Shown piece after piece: positions 1 to 8,816 of a DNA stretch of 64,000 nucleotides. Under the pieces are notes generated by a model. The model searched no databases and had not been told where the DNA came from. It saw nothing but the letters and a program-made list of their open reading frames with translations. Every line of letters starts with the position of its first letter. The first letter of the stretch is position 1. The translations under genes and the position numbers were made by a program. The DNA comes from Lumbricus rubellus (lineage: Eukaryota > Annelida > Clitellata > Crassiclitellata > Lumbricidae). The DNA lies in NCBI GenBank assembly GCA_945859605.1, contig CAMAOG010000321.1, positions 1-64,000 on the forward strand, read 5' to 3'.

Positions 1-144
1 TTGTCCTTGTCCTTGTCCTTGTCCTTGTCCTTGTCCTTGTCCTTGTCCTTGTCCTTGTCCTTGTCCTTGTCCTTGTCCTTGTCCTTGTCCTTGTCCTTGT
101 CCTTGTCCTTGTCCTTGTCCTTGTCCTTGTCCTTGTCCTTGTCC
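1..144. repeat. Hexamer TTGTCC array (left-truncated)
   Basis: Exactly 24 uninterrupted TTGTCC copies, cut by the window edge. It runs into the T-rich (A-rich on minus) tail of the first spacer at 145. It is the end of a higher-order unit that begins outside the window. Confidence 0.98.
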
Positions 145-219
145 TATTTTTATTCTTATTTTTTATTCTCTCTTTTTTTTAAATTTATTTTATTTTTATT
201 TTTTTTTTTACTTTTACCT

Positions 220-273
220 GGTTCGATCCTGGGTCCCCTTCGTCTGCGCGCCTGTGCATTATCCAATGTGCTA
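220..273 (-). mobile_element. tRNA-derived SINE-like head (A and B boxes)
   Basis: On the minus strand an A-box-like TAGCACATTGG (263-273) and a B-box-like GGATCGAACC (220-229) are separated by 33 bases, the spacing expected in a tRNA. The A box matches the Pol III consensus TRGCNNAGYGG at most positions. The B box differs from GGTTCGAATC at two. T-stem and acceptor stem do not pair, so this is a degenerate tRNA relic. On minus, an A-rich tail follows and leads into (AAGGAC)n at 144. Confidence 0.7.
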
Positions 274-383
274 CCGTTGTTTTCCCGTTTTTGTGTCCTT
301 AATGATAATATTTATTCGTTATGATCGCCTAGTATGGTGACGTGGCGCCGCCTAGCGACTACAAAAGAAGCTTTGTGTCAGTG

Positions 384-440
384 TTTCGGCGTGAAAAATT
401 AGCGCCCTCATTTTCTAGGATTCTGCGTGTAAAAATTGCT
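384..440. repeat. 36-bp tandem repeat remnant (about 1.5 copies)
   Basis: Carries the fourth copy (TTTCGGCGTGAAAAATTAGC) and the degenerate fifth copy (TTCTGCGTGTAAAAATTGCT) of the 36-bp repeat seen as five copies in complete A spacers. Copies one to three went with the internal deletion. Confidence 0.8.
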
Positions 441-493
441 CTTGCTCCTCGCTTAATTTCATTCACCGCCTTCCTTTCATATAATCTTTCAAC

Positions 494-2583
494 GTCCTTG
501 TCCTTGTCCTTGTCCTTGTCCTTGTCCTTGTCCTTGTCCTTGTCCTTGTCCTTGTCCTTGTCCTTGTCCTTGTCCTTGTCCTTGTCCTTGTCCTTGTCCT
601 TGTCCTTGTCCTTGTCCTTGTCCTTGTCCTTGTCCTTGTCCTTGTCCTTGTCCTTGTCCTTGTCCTTGTCCTTGTCCTTGTCCTTGTCCTTGTCCTTGTC
701 CTTGTCCTTGTCCTTGTCCTTGTCCTTGTCCTTGTCCTTGTCCTTGTCCTTGTCCTTGTCCTTGTCCTTGTCCTTGTCCTTGTCCTTGTCCTTGTCCTTG
801 TCCTTGTCCTTGTCCTTGTCCTTGTCCTTGTCCTTGTCCTTGTCCTTGTCCTTGTCCTTGTCCTTGTCCTTGTCCTTGTCCTTGTCCTTGTCCTTGTCCT
901 TGTCCTTGTCCTTGTCCTTGTCCTTGTCCTTGTCCTTGTCCTTGTCCTTGTCCTTGTCCTTGTCCTTGTCCTTGTCCTTGTCCTTGTCCTTGTCCTTGTC
1001 CTTGTCCTTGTCCTTGTCCTTGTCCTTGTCCTTGTCCTTGTCCTTGTCCTTGTCCTTGTCCTTGTCCTTGTCCTTGTCCTTGTCCTTGTCCTTGTCCTTG
1101 TCCTTGTCCTTGTCCTTGTCCTTGTCCTTGTCCTTGTCCTTGTCCTTGTCCTTGTCCTTGTCCTTGTCCTTGTCCTTGTCCTTGTCCTTGTCCTTGTCCT
1201 TGTCCTTGTCCTTGTCCTTGTCCTTGTCCTTGTCCTTGTCCTTGTCCTTGTCCTTGTCCTTGTCCTTGTCCTTGTCCTTGTCCTTGTCCTTGTCCTTGTC
1301 CTTGTCCTTGTCCTTGTCCTTGTCCTTGTCCTTGTCCTTGTCCTTGTCCTTGTCCTTGTCCTTGTCCTTGTCCTTGTCCTTGTCCTTGTCCTTGTCCTTG
1401 TCCTTGTCCTTGTCCTTGTCCTTGTCCTTGTCCTTGTCCTTGTCCTTGTCCTTGTCCTTGTCCTTGTCCTTGTCCTTGTCCTTGTCCTTGTCCTTGTCCT
1501 TGTCCTTGTCCTTGTCCTTGTCCTTGTCCTTGTCCTTGTCCTTGTCCTTGTCCTTGTCCTTGTCCTTGTCCTTGTCCTTGTCCTTGTCCTTGTCCTTGTC
1601 CTTGTCCTTGTCCTTGTCCTTGTCCTTGTCCTTGTCCTTGTCCTTGTCCTTGTCCTTGTCCTTGTCCTTGTCCTTGTCCTTGTCCTTGTCCTTGTCCTTG
1701 TCCTTGTCCTTGTCCTTGTCCTTGTCCTTGTCCTTGTCCTTGTCCTTGTCCTTGTCCTTGTCCTTGTCCTTGTCCTTGTCCTTGTCCTTGTCCTTGTCCT
1801 TGTCCTTGTCCTTGTCCTTGTCCTTGTCCTTGTCCTTGTCCTTGTCCTTGTCCTTGTCCTTGTCCTTGTCCTTGTCCTTGTCCTTGTCCTTGTCCTTGTC
1901 CTTGTCCTTGTCCTTGTCCTTGTCCTTGTCCTTGTCCTTGTCCTTGTCCTTGTCCTTGTCCTTGTCCTTGTCCTTGTCCTTGTCCTTGTCCTTGTCCTTG
2001 TCCTTGTCCTTGTCCTTGTCCTTGTCCTTGTCCTTGTCCTTGTCCTTGTCCTTGTCCTTGTCCTTGTCCTTGTCCTTGTCCTTGTCCTTGTCCTTGTCCT
2101 TGTCCTTGTCCTTGTCCTTGTCCTTGTCCTTGTCCTTGTCCTTGTCCTTGTCCTTGTCCTTGTCCTTGTCCTTGTCCTTGTCCTTGTCCTTGTCCTTGTC
2201 CTTGTCCTTGTCCTTGTCCTTGTCCTTGTCCTTGTCCTTGTCCTTGTCCTTGTCCTTGTCCTTGTCCTTGTCCTTGTCCTTGTCCTTGTCCTTGTCCTTG
2301 TCCTTGTCCTTGTCCTTGTCCTTGTCCTTGTCCTTGTCCTTGTCCTTGTCCTTGTCCTTGTCCTTGTCCTTGTCCTTGTCCTTGTCCTTGTCCTTGTCCT
2401 TGTCCTTGTCCTTGTCCTTGTCCTTGTCCTTGTCCTTGTCCTTGTCCTTGTCCTTGTCCTTGTCCTTGTCCTTGTCCTTGTCCTTGTCCTTGTCCTTGTC
2501 CTTGTCCTTGTCCTTGTCCTTGTCCTTGTCCTTGTCCTTGTCCTTGTCCTTGTCCTTGTCCTTGTCCTTGTCCTTGTCCTTGT
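494..2583. repeat. Hexamer TTGTCC array, about 348 copies
   Basis: Begins GTCC directly after CTTTCAAC of the spacer, then 347 perfect TTGTCC and a final TTGT. I see no substitutions. This is the only internal array not preceded by a 57-bp array. Confidence 0.98.
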
Positions 2584-2655
2584 ATTTTTATTCTTATTTT
2601 TTATTCTCTCTTTTTTTTAAATTTATTTTATTTTTATTTTTTTTTACTTTTACCT

Positions 2656-2709
2656 GGTTCGATCCTGGGTCCCCTTCGTCTGCGCGCCTGTGCATTATCC
2701 AATGTGCTA
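2656..2709 (-). mobile_element. tRNA-derived SINE-like head (A and B boxes)
   Basis: A-box-like sequence at 2699-2709 and B-box-like sequence at 2656-2665 on minus, 33 bases apart. On minus, the A-rich tail (2584-2650) joins (AAGGAC)n at 2583. No run of four T occurs on the minus strand from here until about 428-436, so a Pol III transcript would meet no terminator for roughly 2.2 kb. Confidence 0.72.
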
Positions 2710-3072
2710 CCGTTGTTCTCCCGTTTTTGTGTCCTTAATGATAATATTTATTCGTTATGATCGACTAGTATGGTGACGTGGCGCCGCCTAGCGACTACAA
2801 AAGAAGCTTTGTGTCAGTGATATTATCGTTCGCGTACGGTACATTGGCGTTTGGCACAGAGGCTCCACATGTAAGATAGTAGTAATCGAATCGAGGCAAA
2901 GGAACCAGAGGAAAAACACAATAAGCATCTTGGTAACTATATATTTGAAAATTACTGAGCAGACCTATTACTAGCCGAAAAAAACCAGCATCGTTGAAGC
3001 TGCATTGATAAACAATAAATTTTAATTGAATAGAAGTTGTATTGATGAAAAATAATTGTTGCCAAAATAAAA

Positions 3073-3102
3073 GCAGGAATGATGACACGAACTTATTCCT
3101 GC
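3073..3102. repeat. Inverted repeat, 8-bp arms, 14-base loop
   Basis: GCAGGAAT (3073-3080) and ATTCCTGC (3095-3102) are perfect complements around 14 bases. The same hairpin is present at 5068-5097, 8248-8277, 12997-13026, 17575-17604 and 21814-21843. It is absent from the B-class spacers. There is no T run behind it that would suggest a terminator. Confidence 0.8.
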
Positions 3103-3222
3103 CTAACTAGAAGTTGGATTGATGAAAAAAATACTGGAACGAGCGAATAATTTACGACGCTTAGAAGATTGTTGTTGTTGCTGTTGTTGCTGTTGCTGTT
3201 GTTGTTGTTTCCTCAGTTTAAT

Positions 3223-3402
3223 CGTATAAAATTAGCGCCTTCATTTTCTCGGTTTCGGCGTATAAAATTAGCGCCCCCAAATTCTCTGTTTCGGCGTGAA
3301 AAATTAGCGCCCTTAAAATCTCTGTTTCGGCGTGAAAAATTAGCGCCCTCATTTTCTAGGATTCTGCGTGTAAAAATTGCTCTTGCTCCTCGCTTAATTT
3401 CA
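3223..3402. repeat. 36-bp tandem repeat, five copies
   Basis: CGT anchors at 3223, 3259, 3295, 3331 and 3367 are spaced exactly 36. The core is CGTATAAAATTAGCGCC, with later copies reading CGTGAAAAATTAGC and the last CGTGTAAAAATTGCTC. Because 36 is divisible by three the minus strand shows a 12-residue repeat in an open frame, which I treat as incidental. Confidence 0.92.
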
Positions 3403-3433
3403 TTCACCGCCTTCCTTTCATATAATCTTTCAA

Positions 3434-3990
3434 CTTGCTCTTGCTCCTCGCTCTTGCTCCTCCCCTCGGCGAGAGCGGGTGCAAGAGCAACTTGCTCTTG
3501 CTCCTCGCTCTTGCTCCTCCCCTCGGCGAGAGCGGGTGCAAGAGCAACTTGCTCTTGCTCCTCGCTCTTGCTCCTCCCCTCGGCGAGAGCGGGTGCAAGA
3601 GCAACTTGCTCTTGCTCCTCGCTCTTGCTCCTCCCCTCGGCGAGAGCGGGTGCAAGAGCAACTTGCTCTTGCTCCTCGCTCTTGCTCCTCCCCTCGGCGA
3701 GAGCGGGTGCAAGAGCAACTTGCTCTTGCTCCTCGCTCTTGCTCCTCCCCTCGGCGAGAGCGGGTGCAAGAGCAACTTGCTCTTGCTCCTCGCTCTTGCT
3801 CCTCCCCTCGGCGAGAGCGGGTGCAAGAGCAACTTGCTCTTGCTCCTCGCTCTTGCTCCTCCCCTCGGCGAGAGCGGGTGCAAGAGCAACTTGCTCTTGC
3901 TCCTCGCTCTTGCTCCTCCCCTCGGCGAGAGCGGGTGCAAGAGCAACTTGCTCTTGCTCCTCGCTCTTGCTCCTCCCCTCGGCGAGAGCG
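3434..3990. repeat. 57-bp minisatellite array, 9 full + 44-bp partial copy
   Basis: Unit of 57 bp beginning CTTGCTCTTGCTCC. Structure: CTT, then the 13-mer GCTCTTGCTCCTC twice, then CCCTCGGCGAGAGCGGGT, then GCAAGAGCAA. The unit start TTGCTCTTGC and end GCAAGAGCAA are perfect reverse complements, so every unit junction is a palindrome with 10-bp arms around one C. The array stops inside the last unit after GAGAGCG and joins CCTTGTCC. Confidence 0.97.
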
Positions 3991-4578
3991 CCTTGTCCTT
4001 GTCCTTGTCCTTGTCCTTGTCCTTGTCCTTGTCCTTGTCCTTGTCCTTGTCCTTGTCCTTGTCCTTGTCCTTGTCCTTGTCCTTGTCCTTGTCCTTGTCC
4101 TTGTCCTTGTCCTTGTCCTTGTCCTTGTCCTTGTCCTTGTCCTTGTCCTTGTCCTTGTCCTTGTCCTTGTCCTTGTCCTTGTCCTTGTCCTTGTCCTTGT
4201 CCTTGTCCTTGTCCTTGTCCTTGTCCTTGTCCTTGTCCTTGTCCTTGTCCTTGTCCTTGTCCTTGTCCTTGTCCTTGTCCTTGTCCTTGTCCTTGTCCTT
4301 GTCCTTGTCCTTGTCCTTGTCCTTGTCCTTGTCCTTGTCCTTGTCCTTGTCCTTGTCCTTGTCCTTGTCCTTGTCCTTGTCCTTGTCCTTGTCCTTGTCC
4401 TTGTCCTTGTCCTTGTCCTTGTCCTTGTCCTTGTCCTTGTCCTTGTCCTTGTCCTTGTCCTTGTCCTTGTCCTTGTCCTTGTCCTTGTCCTTGTCCTTGT
4501 CCTTGTCCTTGTCCTTGTCCTTGTCCTTGTCCTTGTCCTTGTCCTTGTCCTTGTCCTTGTCCTTGTCCTTGTCCTTGT
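3991..4578. repeat. Hexamer TTGTCC array, 98 copies
   Basis: 588 bp, no interruption seen. It is the shortest complete hexamer array in the window. Confidence 0.98.
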
Positions 4579-4650
4579 ATTTTTATTCTTATTTTTTATT
4601 CTCTCTTTTTTTTAAATTTATTTTATTTTTATTTTTTTTTACTTTTACCT

Positions 4651-4704
4651 GGTTCGATCCTGGGTCCCCTTCGTCTGCGCGCCTGTGCATTATCCAATGT
4701 GCTA
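4651..4704 (-). mobile_element. tRNA-derived SINE-like head (A and B boxes)
   Basis: B-box-like 4651-4660 and A-box-like 4694-4704 on minus, same bases and spacing as at 2656-2709. Downstream on minus: A-rich tail, then the 98-copy hexamer array. Confidence 0.72.
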
Positions 4705-5217
4705 CCGTTGTTCTCCCGTTTTTGTGTCCTTAATGATAATATTTATTCGTTATGATCGACTAGTATGGTGACGTGGCGCCGCCTAGCGACTACAAAAGAA
4801 GCTTTGTGTCAGTGATATTATCGTTCGCGTACGGTACATTGGCGTTTGGCACAGAGGCTCCACATGTAAGATAGTAGTAATCGAATCGAGGCAAAGGAAC
4901 CAGAGGAAAAACACAATAAGCATCTTGGTAACTATATATTTGAAAATTACTGAGCAGACCTATTACTAGCCGAAAAAAACCAGCATCGTTGAAGCTGCAT
5001 TGATAAACAATAAATTTTAATTGAATAGAAGTTGTATTGATGAAAAATAATTGTTGCCAAAATAAAAGCAGGAATGATGACACGAACTTATTCCTGCCTA
5101 ACTAGAAGTTGGATTGATGAAAAAAATACTGGAACGAGCGAATAATTTACGACGCTTAGAAGATTGTTGTTGTTGCTGTTGTTGCTGTTGCTGTTGTTGT
5201 TGTTTCCTCAGTTTAAT

Positions 5218-5397
5218 CGTATAAAATTAGCGCCTTCATTTTCTCGGTTTCGGCGTATAAAATTAGCGCCCCCAAATTCTCTGTTTCGGCGTGAAAAATT
5301 AGCGCCCTTAAAATCTCTGTTTCGGCGTGAAAAATTAGCGCCCTCATTTTCTAGGATTCTGCGTGTAAAAATTGCTCTTGCTCCTCGCTTAATTTCA
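5218..5397. repeat. 36-bp tandem repeat, five copies
   Basis: Same five-copy array as at 3223-3402, shifted by 1995. Confidence 0.9.
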
Positions 5398-5428
5398 TTC
5401 ACCGCCTTCCTTTCATATAATCTTTCAC

Positions 5429-5757
5429 CTTGCTCTTGCTCCTCGCTCTTGCTCCTCCCCTCGGCGAGAGCGGGTGCAAGAGCAACTTGCTCTTGCTCCT
5501 CGCTCTTGCTCCTCCCCTCGGCGAGAGCGGGTGCAAGAGCAACTTGCTCTTGCTCCTCGCTCTTGCTCCTCCCCTCGGCGAGAGCGGGTGCAAGAGCAAC
5601 TTGCTCTTGCTCCTCGCTCTTGCTCCTCCCCTCGGCGAGAGCGGGTGCAAGAGCAACTTGCTCTTGCTCCTCGCTCTTGCTCCTCCCCTCGGCGAGAGCG
5701 GGTGCAAGAGCAACTTGCTCTTGCTCCTCGCTCTTGCTCCTCCCCTCGGCGAGAGCG
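5429..5757. repeat. 57-bp minisatellite array, 5 full + 44-bp partial
   Basis: Same unit and same terminal truncation after GAGAGCG as the 3434 array. It has the fewest copies among the main A-class arrays. Confidence 0.97.
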
Positions 5758-7758
5758 CCTTGTCCTTGTCCTTGTCCTTGTCCTTGTCCTTGTCCTTGTC
5801 CTTGTCCTTGTCCTTGTCCTTGTCCTTGTCCTTGTCCTTGTCCTTGTCCTTGTCCTTGTCCTTGTCCTTGTCCTTGTCCTTGTCCTTGTCCTTGTCCTTG
5901 TCCTTGTCCTTGTCCTTGTCCTTGTCCTTGTCCTTGTCCTTGTCCTTGTCCTTGTCCTTGTCCTTGTCCTTGTCCTTGTCCTTGTCCTTGTCCTTGTCCT
6001 TGTCCTTGTCCTTGTCCTTGTCCTTGTCCTTGTCCTTGTCCTTGTCCTTGTCCTTGTCCTTGTCCTTGTCCTTGTCCTTGTCCTTGTCCTTGTCCTTGTC
6101 CTTGTCCTTGTCCTTGTCCTTGTCCTTGTCCTTGTCCTTGTCCTTGTCCTTGTCCTTGTCCTTGTCCTTGTCCTTGTCCTTGTCCTTGTCCTTGTCCTTG
6201 TCCTTGTCCTTGTCCTTGTCCTTGTCCTTGTCCTTGTCCTTGTCCTTGTCCTTGTCCTTGTCCTTGTCCTTGTCCTTGTCCTTGTCCTTGTCCTTGTCCT
6301 TGTCCTTGTCCTTGTCCTTGTCCTTGTCCTTGTCCTTGTCCTTGTCCTTGTCCTTGTCCTTGTCCTTGTCCTTGTCCTTGTCCTTGTCCTTGTCCTTGTC
6401 CTTGTCCTTGTCCTTGTCCTTGTCCTTGTCCTTGTCCTTGTCCTTGTCCTTGTCCTTGTCCTTGTCCTTGTCCTTGTCCTTGTCCTTGTCCTTGTCCTTG
6501 TCCTTGTCCTTGTCCTTGTCCTTGTCCTTGTCCTTGTCCTTGTCCTTGTCCTTGTCCTTGTCCTTGTCCTTGTCCTTGTCCTTGTCCTTGTCCTTGTCCT
6601 TGTCCTTGTCCTTGTCCTTGTCCTTGTCCTTGTCCTTGTCCTTGTCCTTGTCCTTGTCCTTGTCCTTGTCCTTGTCCTTGTCCTTGTCCTTGTCCTTGTC
6701 CTTGTCCTTGTCCTTGTCCTTGTCCTTGTCCTTGTCCTTGTCCTTGTCCTTGTCCTTGTCCTTGTCCTTGTCCTTGTCCTTGTCCTTGTCCTTGTCCTTG
6801 TCCTTGACCTTGTCCTTGTCCTTGTCCTTGTCCTTGTCCTTGTCCTTGTCCTTGTCCTTGTCCTTGTCCTTGTCCTTGTCCTTGTCCTTGTCCTTGTCCT
6901 TGTCCTTGTCCTTGTCCTTGTCCTTGTCCTTGTCCTTGTCCTTGTCCTTGTCCTTGTCCTTGTCCTTGTCCTTGTCCTTGTCCTTGTCCTTGTCCTTGTC
7001 CTTGTCCTTGTCCTTGTCCTTGTCCTTGTCCTTGTCCTTGTCCTTGTCCTTGTCCTTGTCCTTGTCCTTGTCCTTGTCCTTGTCCTTGTCCTTGTCCTTG
7101 TCCTTGTCCTTGTCCTTGTCCTTGTCCTTGTCCTTGTCCTTGTCCTTGTCCTTGTCCTTGTCCTTGTCCTTGTCCTTGTCCTTGTCCTTGTCCTTGTCCT
7201 TGTCCTTGTCCTTGTCCTTGTCCTTGTCCTTGTCCTTGTCCTTGTCCTTGTCCTTGTCCTTGTCCTTGTCCTTGTCCTTGTCCTTGTCCTTGTCCTTGTC
7301 CTTGTCCTTGTCCTTGTCCTTGTCCTTGTCCTTGTCCTTGTCCTTGTCCTTGTCCTTGTCCTTGTCCTTGTCCTTGTCCTTGTCCTTGTCCTTGTCCTTG
7401 TCCTTGTCCTTGTCCTTGTCCTTGTCCTTGTCCTTGTCCTTGTCCTTGTCCTTGTCCTTGTCCTTGTCCTTGTCCTTGTCCTTGTCCTTGTCCTTGTCCT
7501 TGTCCTTGTCCTTGTCCTTGTCCTTGTCCTTGTCCTTGTCCTTGTCCTTGTCCTTGTCCTTGTCCTTGTCCTTGTCCTTGTCCTTGTCCTTGTCCTTGTC
7601 CTTGTCCTTGTCCTTGTCCTTGTCCTTGTCCTTGTCCTTGTCCTTGTCCTTGTCCTTGTCGTCCTTGTCCTTGTCCTTGTCCTTGTCCTTGTCCTTGTCC
7701 TTGTCCTTGTCCTTGTCCTTGTCCTTGTCCTTGTCCTTGTCCTTGTCCTTGTCCTTGT
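5758..7758. repeat. Hexamer TTGTCC array, about 333 copies, two interruptions
   Basis: T to A at 6807 (TTGACC) and a 3-bp loss near 7660 (TTGTCGTCC), which shifts the hexamer phase for the last 16 or so copies. Otherwise perfect. Confidence 0.97.
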
Positions 7759-7830
7759 ATTTTTATTCTTATTTTTTATTCTCTCTTTTTTTTAAATTTA
7801 TTTTATTTTTATTTTTTTTTACTTTTACCT

Positions 7831-7884
7831 GGTTCGATCCTGGGTCCCCTTCGTCTGCGCGCCTGTGCATTATCCAATGTGCTA
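7831..7884 (-). mobile_element. tRNA-derived SINE-like head (A and B boxes)
   Basis: B-box-like 7831-7840 and A-box-like 7874-7884 on minus, 33 bases apart. Minus-strand continuation is the A-rich tail and the 2-kb hexamer array. Confidence 0.72.
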
Positions 7885-8406
7885 CCGTTGTTCTCCCGTT
7901 TTTGTGTCCTTAATGATAATATTTATTCGTTATGATCGACTAGTATGGTGACGTGGCGCCGCCTAGCGACTACAAAAGAAGCTTTGTGTCAGTGATATTA
8001 TCGTTCGCGTACGGTACATTGGCGTTTGGCACAGAGGCTCCACATGTAAGATAGTAGTAATCGAATCGAGGCAAAGGAACCAGAGGAAAAACACAATAAG
8101 CATCTTGGTAACTATATATTTGAAAATTACTGAGCAGACCTATTACTAGCCGAAAAAAACCAGCATCGTTGAAGCTGCATTGATAAACAATAAATTTTAA
8201 TTGAATAGAAGTTGTATTGATGAAAAATAATTGTTGCCAAAATAAAAGCAGGAATGATGACACGAACTTATTCCTGCCTAACTAGAAGTTGGATTGATGA
8301 AAAAAATACTGGAACGAGCGAATAATTTACGACGCTTAGAAGATTGTTGTTGTTGCTGTTGTTGCTGTTGTTGCTGTTGCTGTTGTTGTTGTTTCCTCAG
8401 TTTAAT

Positions 8407-8586
8407 CGTATAAAATTAGCGCCTTCATTTTCTCGGTTTCGGCGTATAAAATTAGCGCCCCCAAATTCTCTGTTTCGGCGTGAAAAATTAGCGCCCTTAA
8501 AATCTCTGTTTCGGCGTGAAAAATTAGCGCCCTCATTTTCTAGGATTCTGCGTGTAAAAATTGCTCTTGCTCCTCGCTTAATTTCA
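8407..8586. repeat. 36-bp tandem repeat, five copies
   Basis: Same as at 3223-3402. Confidence 0.9.
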
Positions 8587-8617
8587 TTCACCGCCTTCCT
8601 TTCATATAATCTTTCAA

Positions 8618-8716
8618 CTTGCTCTTGCTCCTCGCTCTTGCTCCTCCCCTCGGCGAGAGCGGGTGCAAGAGCAACTTGCTCTTGCTCCTCGCTCTTGCTC
8701 TTCCCCTCGGCGAGAG
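8618..8716. repeat. 57-bp minisatellite, 1 full + 42-bp partial
   Basis: The second copy has T for C (GCTCTTCCCC instead of GCTCCTCCCC) and stops after GAGAG, followed by AGGAG and a TTG tract. The same two-copy remnant with the same substitution recurs in the next three long units. Confidence 0.95.
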
Positions 8717-8721
8717 AGGAG

Positions 8722-8757
<36 letters not shown>

Positions 8758-8759
8758 GC

Positions 8760-8816
8760 GATTCGAACCTGGGTCCCTTGCGTCTCCGCCCCTCGTGATG
8801 CGGCGCCGCCTAGCGA
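8760..8816 (-). mobile_element. Second tRNA-like SINE segment with (AAC)n tail
   Basis: On minus: A-box-like TCGCTAGGCGG (8806-8816), 36 bases, then B box GGTTCGAATC (8760-8769), which matches the consensus well. It is followed at once by C and (AAC)12. The stretch before the B box (GACGCAAGGGACCCAGG) resembles that of the first tRNA-like head (GACGAAGGGGACCCAGG), so the two are probably one family. Stems do not pair fully, so it is not a working tRNA gene. Confidence 0.72.

Larger units (their letters stand above)
145..493. repeat. A-class spacer, internally deleted (349 bp)
   Basis: Same start as the 850-bp A spacers: T-rich tract, tRNA-like segment on minus, then the GGCGCCGCCTAGCGACTAC block. 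After GTGTCAGTG (376-384) it jumps straight into the fourth 36-bp repeat copy, losing about 500 bp present at 2818-3324. It joins the hexamer directly at 494 with no 57-bp array. The deletion ends share the short motif TGTTTCGGCGTG with CTGTTTCGGCGTG, which fits microhomology-mediated loss. Confidence 0.9.
2584..3433. repeat. A-class spacer (850 bp), reference copy
   Basis: Order on plus: T-rich tract (2584-2650); tRNA-like head on minus; AT-rich stretch with ACTAGT (2765); GGCGCCGCCTAGCGACTAC block (from 2781); GATATTATCGTTCGCGTACG block; unique-looking sequence with a direct repeat TAGAAGTTG(T/G)ATTGATGAAA near 3022 and 3109; an 8-bp inverted repeat (3073-3102); a (TTG/CTG)n tract (3169-3209); five 36-bp repeats; then ATTTCATTCACCGCCTTCC. 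The stretch 3374-3391 (TTGCTCTTGCTCCTCGCT) is a single fragment resembling the 57-bp unit and may be its seed. No gene is supported. Confidence 0.9.
4579..5428. repeat. A-class spacer (850 bp)
   Basis: Matches the 2584-3433 copy at every place I compared, except that the last bases read TTTCAC instead of TTTCAA. Sub-features: inverted repeat 5068-5097 and five 36-bp repeats at 5218-5397. Confidence 0.9.
7759..8617. repeat. A-class spacer (859 bp)
   Basis: Same as the 850-bp copies except for 9 extra bases in the (TTG/CTG)n tract (8344-8393). Inverted repeat at 8248-8277. It is the first spacer of the long-unit group. Confidence 0.9.

Noticed and set aside
1..144. Telomeric repeat
   Set aside because: TTGTCC is not a telomere motif I know, and the arrays are internal and interrupted by spacers many times.
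2645..2716. Functional tRNA gene
   Set aside because: A and B boxes have proper spacing, but the T stem and acceptor stem do not pair and the B box has two changes, so only a SINE-like relic is supported.
2868..2908. Third B box on minus (CGATTCGATTAC)
   Set aside because: It partly fits GGTTCGANTCC but has no A-box partner at tRNA spacing.
2795..3088. 97-codon minus-strand frame repeated in each complete A spacer
   Set aside because: Conserved only because the DNA units are near-identical. It is broken in B spacers by the same rearrangement that cuts the DNA, and shows no recognisable domain.
3073..3102. Intrinsic transcription terminator
   Set aside because: A perfect 8-bp stem is present but no T run follows, and bacterial-type termination is not expected here.
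3213..3407. 64-codon minus frame with a 12-residue repeat
   Set aside because: It is the in-frame readout of the 36-bp tandem repeat.
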